Source of the DNA: Bombardia bombarda
Lineage: Eukaryota; Ascomycota; Sordariomycetes; Sordariales; Lasiosphaeriaceae
Length of the DNA stretch: 64,000 nucleotides
NCBI GenBank assembly: GCA_030512295.1
Contig: JAULSR010000008.1
Span: forward strand, 186,001-250,000
Direction: 5' to 3'
Shown: in pieces, positions 1 through 8,954 of the stretch
Numbering within the stretch: position 1 is the first letter of the stretch
Layout of the letters: every line of letters starts with the position of its first letter
Notes under the pieces: model-generated
Told to the model about the DNA's origin: nothing
Database searches by the model: none
Seen by the model: the letters and a program-made list of their open reading frames with translations, nothing else
Program-made: the position numbers and the translations under genes

Positions 1-326
1 TTCCGACTTTTCCCCTCCATTTCGTTTCCCGTGCTGTCATTGTGATTCATTCTGGCCAAAGGGCAGCAAGAAAGATTGGACCGACCAAACTGCGCCGCGA
101 AAAGTGTGCAACGGTCTTTGTCGATGAGCCGTGTAAAAGAAGACGCCAGGAGCCAGTTTCGAGAATCTCCGACGGGGTATCTTTTTGGTTTTCCCTTCGT
201 CGAAAGAGAATAGAAAAGAGAACCGGTACCAAACCCAGTTTGGTTGTGTGTGGTGTGGGCGGTGGTCTTCTCTATCCCTCCTCCTCCATCATGCGCTTAA
301 GTTCTTAGGTTTGGTTCCATCTGCAT
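1..326. other. 3' flank of the RPL26 gene, at the window edge
   Basis: No gene is supported here. The stretch lies downstream of the minus-strand RPL26 stop codon and probably includes its 3' untranslated region. Short open frames on both strands have no recognisable protein features. Confidence 0.5.
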
Positions 327-912
327 TTAAGCAGTGGCCTTGGCCTTGCCCTTGGCCTTGGCGACCTGCTCGCGGCCGGCCTTGATGCGCTCAAGGATGC
401 TCTCGCGATCCTTGTCAAGCTTGAGCTTGGTGATGACCACGTTGCTGGGGTGGATGCCGAGGGGGACGGACGAGCCGTTGGCCTTCTCGCGGGAGACGCG
501 CTCGATGTGGATCACATACTTGAGGCGGTAGACGGAAGTGACCTTGCCCTCCTTGTCCTTGTTGATACCACGGACAATGGTGACCTCGTCATCCTTGCGA
601 ATGGGGATGCTGCGGACCTGTTGGAGGAAAAAAAAAGTACGTTAGTGGGGGTGGACGAGAAAGACGAATTGGATCGGCTAGGAAAATGCGCGTACGTTGT
701 ACTTCTCACGGAGCTCCTTGCTGAGGGGGGCGCTCATGATGTCGCGGCGAATGCTCGAAGGAGCACTGAAGTGCTCCTTGCGAGACTTACGTCTGCTGGA
801 GTGGAGGGCTGCAAAAGCATAATTGTCAGTTTTGGGGTTTCTGGTAATGGCGATTTGCGAGGCTGTCGCTCGTTTGGCGGGCTTTCTACTCACTCTTGCT
901 GACTTTGGCCAT
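327..912 (-). CDS. rpl26: 60S ribosomal protein L26 (uL24)
   Basis: Component of the large cytosolic ribosomal subunit, near the exit of the peptide tunnel. Three exons on the minus strand: 912-894 (19 nt), 808-696 and 617-327, with introns of 85 and 78 nt (donors GTGAGT and GTACGC, acceptors TTTTGCAG and CCAACAG). The spliced product is 140 residues, the usual size for fungal L26. It begins MAKVSKT and continues with the conserved basic block HSSRRKSRKEHFSAPSS, then [20 protein letters not shown] and a KOW motif at about residues 49-75 (KDDEVTIVRG...EGKVTSVYR). VIHIERVSREKANG and the NVVITKLKLDKDR segment follow, and the tail is rich in Lys and Ala. The start is fixed by the MAK N-terminus and by the splice pattern; the first exon is only six codons plus one base. 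Identification is near certain; the exact splice sites are inferred from consensus and reading-frame continuity. Confidence 0.95.
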
Positions 913-2109
913 TGTGAATGATTTTGCCGACAGAGGATGAGAAGTCGAATTCTTGATCACCGTGATCTTGACAAGGTGCAGAAAATTGGAGGTGCGGTCT
1001 TGTGGGCTCGAAAATTCCCAAAGCCCTGGGGCGGGAAAATTACCCCACCGCCTGCTGTTTATGGCTAGCGGCGGGTGAAATGGCAGAATCCTAACCCCAC
1101 CCGACTTCAACAATTTATCCGAGAAGCTTGACGCTAGGTCCATGCACAGAGTGGAGCTTCAATAGCTATGAAGTGGGTCTCCAAGACGGCTTGAATCTCT
1201 TAAGAAAAAGTCTGTTACCAACGAGACATGCTCTGCTTTCTTGTCCTCCACAGCAGCGCGCCCAGCTTCGCCATCAACACCCTACTCCTGTCTGAGGGGA
1301 GTTGCATGCGAGCTGGGTATCGCCCATATGGCCGAATCTGTACGTATCATATCTCCAATTCCTCCTCCCTTCGACACTATGATGTTGCAACTTTTCAAAA
1401 GTATTTGCTACTTCAGACCTTGCTTGCAAGAAATGAGACCAACACACAGCTCTGATCCTGTCGACCCATTACACACCTTGTTATGTCTTGTTATGGCTTT
1501 GCAGACTGCTAACATTGTGGCAGTATATCGATCATATTTATTGTGCAACGAGGTTGCGCGCATCTTGGTAGCCGCTAGATGCTAGACAATCCTCGCTTCG
1601 ATGTTAAATGAAATTCTCGAATACAACTAATTATCATGAACACTCTGCATCCTCTACGTGAACGTGACGTCCTACAAGACCTTGATGCTCTCTAAATTTG
1701 AGCTCCGTATTACATGATGAACGAGTGGTGCTTCCTATACAATCCAGGTTGCCACTTGTCAGTTAATAAGAACTCCTGTGTTGTGATTTATCCGAGTGAA
1801 CCTCATTACCTCACGCAAAGAAGTATCCTATTAGGAACAGGAAGACTGGTTCTGTCCCAGTCTCTCGTCTCCCACCATGTACAGACAGTCAAGGGATGCT
1901 CGGTATCTGCTGTAGTATTTGCTGTAAACGAACGATGCCCATCACAGGTAACACATACGCACGAAGAAAGAACACGGGAAGCACCTAGATACACAGTAAG
2001 CTAACGCTCATCCAATTCCAATTCATCAATCATCATGCAAGTATGTACGTATCTCTCTATCTCTGTATCAATGTATCCTTCCCATATACAATAATATATA
2101 CCAACACCA
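913..2109. other. Intergenic: RPL26 promoter side and YEN1 3' side
   Basis: 1.2 kb between two minus-strand genes. No protein-like frame is supported; the plus-strand frames near 1228-1585 and 1714-2004 lack domain features. A CTAACCC sequence at 1091-1097, about 180 bp upstream of the RPL26 start, matches the telomere-like element seen in many fungal ribosomal-protein promoters, but one copy of a 7-mer is weak evidence. The AT-rich part around 2030-2109 probably belongs to the YEN1 3' untranslated region. Confidence 0.4.
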
Positions 2110-5100
2110 TCAGTCAAACTCCTCACCCGTAAGATCAACAACGGCAACCTCACACCACTTCCTACTGGCACCGCCGACTTGCACACTTTTAGTGACACCA
2201 TTACTCCTATCATCCCCAAACACAAACGGGTCATTCCATTCATCATCCTCTTGCTGGCTGTGGGTGACCTCAATCTCGTCAAAATATCCTATCCCTTCGA
2301 CATTAGTCCGGGGAATCCATAGCTTCCTTATTGTCTTCGTAGCTGCCGCCGCCGCTGCTGTTTTCGCTGCCGTGCTACTAGCTCTAACATCCTTAATATT
2401 CTCTTTCTGATTCGCCTTTTCGGTTTCACCGCGCTTGCCATCTTTATCCATCAAATGACGACTGCTACCCGCTTCCTGGAGTCCGACGCCAAAGGAAGAA
2501 GACGCAGGTGGAGTGACAGAACGGGCCTGTTCCTTGTTTGTGCTCAAAAACGACGGCAAGGGCCTCGGCCCCACCGGCTCAAATGGACCAAACGGGTCTT
2601 CATTCTCGTCACTAAAGCCGACGGCGTCCACGCTTGCCGCACTCCTGCTCCGCGACAGAGCAGCAGGGCTCGTCATCGCCCTCGCCATGGGACCACGCCT
2701 TTCTCTCGATGGTGGTGACAGCTTATCTTTTGGCCTGAAACTCATAGAGGAATCCTTTCTTTCATCATCGTCTTCCTCATCGTCCGACGAGAGAAGCACC
2801 ACGACAATAGACTCAGAATTCCTCGGGTCATTGTTCTGTGATGCGGCGCTTTTGTGATCATCCTTCGGCACCCGCACTCCATAATCCATAATCGACGTCT
2901 GTCTCCTGTTGTCGCTATTATTCAGGTTCGCCTCCGCCTCGCTCTTAGTCCGCTTAAACGGCAGAGGCTCCCTACGAGGCGATGGAGGTTGTGATAAAGA
3001 GGTAACAGCAGGCGGACTCGAACCCAGCTGCTGCTGCTCCGCCCTGGCCGCCGTAGTCTCCTGTTGCTGGCGCTGTCTCGCAATCGCGGCCGCCCCGGCC
3101 TTAGACATGGATGACATTGGTGGTGACAGCCGATGCTTTCTCGGACTTAATTTGGGGCTTTTCTCAGGACTGCTGGCAAACGGGGATATGAATGAGTCGT
3201 CATCCTCCGTCAGCGGAAGACTCTGTAGCCTCCTTGTACTTAAAGCTGCCCCTGGCCTCTTGGTAGGTGTTGTGGTCGCTGCCCTTGTATTCAGAGACGC
3301 GCGCTGCGGGGGCTCATCAGGCGACGCAACAGGGGCGGCGGGACTAGACGAGATAAATATTGGCTGTTGGGCCGAGCTGGTCTTGTTGTGTTGCTGAGAT
3401 GCTGTCGTAGATGAATGCGACTTGGTAACCCTGGCGCTGACTTGTGAGCCGGCGAGGGTCCAGGGGTTGATGTTGGTGGTGGATGTCGTCTTTGTCTTGG
3501 AGGGCTGGGAGGATTTCTTGGGTGGTTGTTGCTTACTTTTAGCGGCTGCTGGTATTACTGCTGGTTTGGAAGAAGAGATTGGTTTGGCTCCTATTGCTGA
3601 GCGGGTGAGGCGGAGGCTGTTGATGTTTTGGTCGCTGAGTGGGAGTGGTGGTGGTGGCGGAGAGAGCCGGCGAGGTGGCGATGATGGTGATGATGATGGC
3701 GCAAGATCTTTCTCTACTACCGGGATGTTCTTGATAACCTTGACATATTTATTCAGTGCTCCGACTGGCATGTCTGGCTTCTTTGCTGCGCGTGTCTTTT
3801 TCGCAGCCGTGGTCTTTGCGGCAGCCCGCGAACCCTTAGCCCGCTGCTTTTCTTCCCATTTTTCCACGGTTAAGGGCGTGCCTAGCTTGACGACGGACTC
3901 TGGGATCCACGCCAACTCTGGCTGCAAGGGGTCAAATGCCTTCTTCCCGCCGCTTTTTGATGGCTGGCTACTGCCGTCCTCTAACTCGTCCCCAGCATCC
4001 GCCTCGAACTCGTCCTCGCTGTTGAGGGCAATGCCGCTGCGACCGAAGCCCTCAACCTCTTCTTCGAGTTCAGCGTTTAGGTCGATTTTAACAATATCGT
4101 TTGGAATATAAGATATCCTTAGTTCTGGGGTAGCGTCGGTACTGGGATGTGCTCTTTTGGTCGATATCGCCCTAACCAACGCCGATTCTTCGCCTCGGAG
4201 CGCTTCATCGGCAGACCTTTGTAGTAGAAACTGCACCAACAGACCCGGCGCCAGCACCCGGATATACTTGACCGCCCCAATTCTGAACGCCCAGTCAAAC
4301 GTATCCCTCACAAACACCCTCAACCCATCCACGTCCACGGCCAACTTGGCAGGAAACGTCTTCCTCAACCTGTCAACAGTCTCCTGCCTCGACACAACCG
4401 GATGCGTGTAATACCTCAAAATCTCCATGCCAGGAAACTCCTCGGGTATCTCCAGCGCCTTGTGCTTGGTCCTGAAGAAGCCGCTCTCGTTCGTCCTCAG
4501 CTCGTGCAACAGCCGTCCCCGCCACTCAGCCAGCGCCTCCTTGTACCCGTTCCTCTTAATCCGGCACAAGTCCCGCCCAAATCCCGCCTTGGCCGCCTCG
4601 CACGCAACCTTAACGCCAAACCCCTGTACGCCGCTGGGCAGATAGTCGCCGCCGCTCATCAACGCCACGAGCACCATGCCCTCCCTATCCAGCCCGCTAG
4701 TCCCCCCTTGACCACCGGTCGTCAGGTCGTACATGGTGACATGCGTCGGCGTCTTGGCGGCCTTGCCCTCGCCCGTCCATGCGCGTAGCGTGCGCCGGCA
4801 GCCAAACATGATGGTATCCACGTCCTCGCTTAGCACGGCGTCGACGATGCCCTGCTGCTGCAGCAGGGCGCACTCGGCCTCGGCCTCGCCGGGGGCATCG
4901 TGGGTGGCGAAGCCAAAGAGGCGGATCAGGCGCTTGGTGAGAGCGTTGCCGACGACGTCGCCGTGGGCGCCGTTGCTGCGCTTGTTGCGCTTGACGGCGG
5001 GCTTGTTGGGGCCGTCGAAGACGAAGAGCGGCTCGATGGCGTGGCTGAGCAGGCGCACGAGGCGGTAGAAGAGGGTGCGGATGGCCGGGTTGGCGCCGCC

Positions 5101-5319
5101 TTTGGCGGCCTGGGCCTGGAACTGCCAGATGGAGATGTCGATGGCGAGGCGGAAGGGGCGCCCGGTGCGCTCGAGGTGCTCGACGGCGAGCTTGCAGAGG
5201 GAGATGCGCTCGCCTGGGCCGATTTCCTTGTAGATGCTGTGGGATGGGGGGATGATATTAGTGATTGTCGGATGAAAGGTTTTGGGGATGATTATTCTTT
5301 CTCACCCAGGGATGCCCAT
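2110..5319 (-). CDS. yen1: Yen1/GEN1-type Holliday-junction resolvase (XPG/Rad2 family)
   Basis: Structure-selective nuclease that cuts four-way and flapped DNA late in the cell cycle. Two exons on the minus strand: 5319-5306 (14 nt) and 5236-2110, intron 69 nt; product 1046 residues. The tiny first exon plus exon 2 gives MGIPGIYKEIGPGERISLCK, the family start, where the N-terminal glycine is part of the active site. The XPG-N domain spans about residues 1-100 (with FDGPNKP), and XPG-I about 105-200 with the acidic clusters GEAEAEC (121-127) and SEDVDT (about 141-146). A helix-hairpin-helix follows with SGGDYLPSGVQGFG (Asp near 202). A GEN1/Yen1-like segment RISYIPNDIVKIDL comes next. The C-terminal ~600 residues are low-complexity, rich in Ser-Pro sites and basic patches, with two SUMO-interaction-like motifs (about 814-830 and at the extreme C-terminus). 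The catalytic half is secure; regulation through the tail is inferred from budding-yeast Yen1. Confidence 0.88.
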
Positions 5320-5861
5320 TTTTGCGGCGGTGGTTGCGCAAAAGGCTCAGGAATTAGTATAGCAAAGTGGCGGGAGTCAGAAATACATTCTAAATTTAAA
5401 CGGAGAAAAGCGGTTCTGGCTGCTGGGTGGGTTGGTGAAGCTCATTGCGTAGCTCTAGCAATAGGCGAGGTGAGGATGTATTCTAGAAGGCAAATGGATG
5501 ATGGAGGTGCGATTTGTTGACCTTGCTTCCGCATTGGGACAGTGGGGCAGGTCTGGTTAGCAGGTTGGCACAACTACGCCAGCAACGCCAGGGGGCTAGC
5601 AGCGCTGAAGACTTGAAAGCGTGGGGCCCTACGGGATGACAGCGCCTCGATTGATGCATAAGCTTCGATTATTATCGGGCAGGCACCCCTGCACTGTGCA
5701 GCTGCGTCGCAACTTTAATGAGATGAACCTTTCCTTTGCACATTGTAGGACTGGGTCGATGAGCCCATACCTACTTTGTAATCTTCTCAGCTAGCATCAA
5801 TTGACTACTGGACTGCCTGCTACCATGACAATTATTATTTGAGACGAGAAAAGAAAACAAG
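5320..5861. other. Divergent promoter region between YEN1 and the Arp10 gene
   Basis: 542 bp separating two genes that point away from each other, so it must contain both promoters. No ACGCGT cell-cycle element is present. No coding sequence or RNA gene is seen. Confidence 0.55.
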
Positions 5862-7586
5862 ATGTCGACGTCGACGGGCTCAGCCATATTGCCGCACCGC
5901 TCAGTCGCTAACATACGGACACCGGCTGGTGCTGGCGGCCAGTCCAGCGGCCTGTCAACCCCAAACCGCCCAAATGTCGCCTCCAACTTTGGCTCGCCAT
6001 CTAGCCTGCGGGCCGAGGAGGACATTCTCATCATCGAGTTCGGCACACGGAAACTCCAGATTGGCTTTGCCGGCGACGCTGTACCCAGGGGCAGTATCTG
6101 GTTTGGCCCCGACCAGCAGCGCCGCGTCGGCGATTTCAGAGAATGGCAGGCTGACTACCACCACGACTGGAGGAAGGGCGCGTCGGGTGACCGCTGGGGC
6201 AAGGATCATGAGCTGTGGCAGTCCGACATCCGCGGCTTTGACCTGGGCTTAATGAGTGACAAGCTCGAGAGGGTCTTGAGGGACGCCTACACCAGATATC
6301 TGCTCATCGATTCGCGTCCTCGCAGGATAGTATGCGTGCTTCCCTCGGGTCTGCCTATCCCCTTGCTGTCGGCATCATTAGACTGCCTATTTAGTCGCTT
6401 CTCGCCACCAACCATATCCCTGATGTCGTCTGAAGTGGCCCTGACTGCTGCTGCCGGAATGCGTTCGGCGCTCGTCATCGATATGGGCTGGAACGAGACA
6501 GTTGTCACCAGTATCTACGAGTATCGCGAGGTGCAGTGCAGCAGAACCATCCGTGGAGGCCGCATGCTTACAGAGCAGACACACCACTTCCTTGCAAGCT
6601 ATCTTCCGCAGACGCAAAAGAAACCCGCCAACGAAAACTCCGATAAGACCAAGGAGTACGTGCTGAGTTTTGAAGAGTGCGATGACGTTGCTTCCCGGCT
6701 GGTCTGGTGCAAGCCTTTCCATGCTCCCAATGCCGCCGAGCCGGGCGAAGGCTTACAGACGGTTGAAGAGCACGACGACGAGTCTGGGGAGAATAACCCT
6801 ACAACACCAACCAAAAAGACTTCAGGCATAACTACTGTACCCCTGAAATCAAGTGGCGCACCTATATCACTGGAACTACCCTCCGATTCACTTTCAGAGC
6901 CATGTGAAAATGCCTTCTTTGACTCGAGGTATTCACCTGACAGCTTCGACGACCATGAACTACCAATACATATACTAGTATACAACAGCCTCCTCAAACT
7001 CCCCCTGGACGTTCGAGCAATATGCATGCCCCGCATCATCTTTACGGGAGGATGTGCAAACGTCTTGGGCCTGCGCGGACGCATCTTTGACGAAGTCTCG
7101 CACATGGTCCAGACACGAGGCTGGGACGGCGTTGTCGGCAAGGCCGTCGAGCAGTTCCGAACAAACCCCAAGCTCAAGAGAAAAGGTAGCCGCCACCGGG
7201 CCGCTGGCGCGTCGTCATCTTCACAGGACGGCGGTGGCCAGGAGCAGGACGGGGTCTGGCATGATGCGGCCAATGTTACCCCAGAGGTTGACCCCATCGA
7301 GGAGCAGCTGAAGAAGAAGAATAAGGATGTCGCGTCGACACAGGGAGAGATGCGTGTCATCGAGTCCCTCGGGGCGTGGAGCGGCGCCAGCTTGATTACG
7401 CATCTCAAGGTGCCGGCCGTCGCGTTGATTGACCGCGAGCTGTGGCTGCAGTACGGCGTATCAGGGGCGAGCAAGGCGAACGAGATTGATCCGAAAGCGC
7501 AGCAAAGACAGAGTCTGGGCGCGGCCGGCTTGATGAAGGGTGCTAGCTCGTCTGCTTGGACCTTGGGAGTTTGGGGACCTACGTGA
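5862..7586 (+). CDS. ro-7: Actin-related protein Arp10/Arp11 (RO-7 type), dynactin pointed-end subunit
   Basis: Single-exon gene of 574 codons. Arp10/Arp11 caps the pointed end of the Arp1 filament in dynactin, the dynein cofactor for nuclear and vesicle movement. The start ATG has A at -3 and lies 542 bp from the divergent YEN1 start. The Ser/Gly/Pro-rich N-terminus (about 1-50, with LPHRSVANIR) precedes the actin fold: ILIIEFGTRKLQIGFAGD (about 53-71), FGPDQQRRVGDFREW, DLGLMSDKLERVLRDAYTRYLLIDSR, RRIVCVLPSGLPIPLL, a diverged nucleotide-binding loop ALVIDMGWNETVVTSIYEYR, and RIIFTGGCANVLGLRGRIFDE (about 390-410). A charged, low-complexity insertion lies between about residues 430 and 490. 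Length and motif order match filamentous-fungal RO-7 rather than conventional actin (375 residues) or Arp9. The subfamily call is from recall of the family, not from a search. Confidence 0.75.
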   Translation: MSTSTGSAILPHRSVANIRTPAGAGGQSSGLSTPNRPNVASNFGSPSSLRAEEDILIIEFGTRKLQIGFAGDAVPRGSIWFGPDQQRRVGDFREWQADYHHDWRKGASGDRWGKDHELWQSDIRGFDLGLMSDKLERVLRDAYTRYLLIDSRPRRIVCVLPSGLPIPLLSASLDCLFSRFSPPTISLMSSEVALTAAAGMRSALVIDMGWNETVVTSIYEYREVQCSRTIRGGRMLTEQTHHFLASYLPQTQKKPANENSDKTKEYVLSFEECDDVASRLVWCKPFHAPNAAEPGEGLQTVEEHDDESGENNPTTPTKKTSGITTVPLKSSGAPISLELPSDSLSEPCENAFFDSRYSPDSFDDHELPIHILVYNSLLKLPLDVRAICMPRIIFTGGCANVLGLRGRIFDEVSHMVQTRGWDGVVGKAVEQFRTNPKLKRKGSRHRAAGASSSSQDGGGQEQDGVWHDAANVTPEVDPIEEQLKKKNKDVASTQGEMRVIESLGAWSGASLITHLKVPAVALIDRELWLQYGVSGASKANEIDPKAQQRQSLGAAGLMKGASSSAWTLGVWGPT

Positions 7587-8954
7587 GGAGGTGATGGATA
7601 GATGGGATGCACCGTACGGTAGTGCGGAGTGAGATTCAGCAGACATTATACCCCAGACATGGAATGAATTATCCACAGTCTTGATTTACTACTACTTCTT
7701 CTATTGCTCAGGCTTCATGTGTGGGTGTGCGAATTGGGTTGCTCTGGTGGATGCTGCAGCGTTTGTCTACCTACTCTCCCCCCTTGATCAACTCCAATGG
7801 CGGATAACGTGCAGAGTCTTGCTCTGTTTGAGCCATTCGGGCCCGAACATCTCTAATCTCGGGGGAGATCGGGAGTAAGGAGCGCACCTTCCCTGTGAAA
7901 TAGTGTTTTATCCTTTTTTGCAGTTGCGTGCTTGCCTTACTTGTCTCTCACGATTAAGGTGGCTTCCGATTTAAGCTCGTGAGCACGCGATCTGGCTCCT
8001 GGAGTCCAGACCTAGCTCCTTCCTCTCTCTTTCTCCTACGGTCCTTCCTCTCTCAACCACGGGATGGCCTCATCCTCGCCGTTCGACACACTGAAATTGA
8101 CCTTTCAGTATCGCCTTCCAATATTGACCATAAAATCCCGATGGCCACGGCCCACCTTACTTACCTTGCTCGCGTCGCCCTCTCGTTCCCCTCTTCCTCC
8201 AACTCTCCCCATTCTCTTTTCCCAACCAACTTCTGCTTCGTTACCGGCTGTCTCTTCGTTCAAGAAAGATCAAGCAAAGTTCTTTATGCATACCACTCGC
8301 TGATTGCTCGTCTCGAACCAACCCTCTCATTGACCGGAAATTTTGCTCGTTTTTTGGTGTTCCCAAATACCACCCCACTGCCCACCCCCTCATCCAGGGC
8401 TACGATTTTCTTTTAATTCAGGCTCTGCTCGCCGGTGCTAGCGCTTGTAGTTGACCGCCAGGTATGTACCTACGTGTGTTCTCTGTTGCCCTCTCGTACC
8501 CAAGACCAGCCTACGTTGCATGCTCGACAACTCTCCCATCTGTTCTACATTACGGCGTCTTCAATAGCACTACCTACGACGAGAATCTACATACACACCG
8601 CATCTGCTCTTCCACTCCCTCGTGTCTGGTATGATTCTGTAGTGTTTGAACCTACCTTGGATCGGGCACCTGCCTCGACTCCCTAATGACTTTGGGTAGG
8701 GCAATGCTTGATTAACATACTGACCTAATCGTGTCCTTCTTCTTTGATATGTCTCTCTCAGGTGGACTCGCAGAAGCTAACCTACTGCATAGCTCTTGCT
8801 CGTGTACCATTATCCGTCTGTGCTGGTTGCGTTCAGCCTCCATTCCCTGTTCACCGGACTAACCGGTTAACAACCACGTTTCATCTTGTTTGTCCAACAA
8901 TCCTGCCTACCACAAAGCCGCGCATATCACGTCTTGACTACCGCCAATACCACC
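7587..8954. other. Intergenic: Arp10 3' side and leader of the eIF4E-binding-protein gene
   Basis: 1.37 kb. From about 8000 on it is pyrimidine-rich (many CTCT and TTCC runs), typical of fungal promoters and 5' leaders. Small open frames (for example 8064-8303) have no protein features. The 3' half holds a candidate 300-nt leader intron, listed separately. Confidence 0.45.
8462..8761 (+). other. Candidate 5'-leader intron
   Basis: A GTATGT donor at 8462 and a TCTCTCTCAG acceptor ending at 8761 frame 300 nt in the leader of the downstream gene; a TGAC/TTAAC branch-like region lies near 8712-8725. Removing this segment deletes six upstream ATGs (8464, 8520, 8631, 8686, 8704, 8749). The remaining 8762-8954 leader contains no ATG before the start codon at 8955, which supports the model. 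No transcript evidence is available. Confidence 0.4.

Noticed and set aside
2909..4111. Plus-strand frames inside YEN1
   Set aside because: They mirror the low-complexity tail of YEN1; no domain or homology signal.
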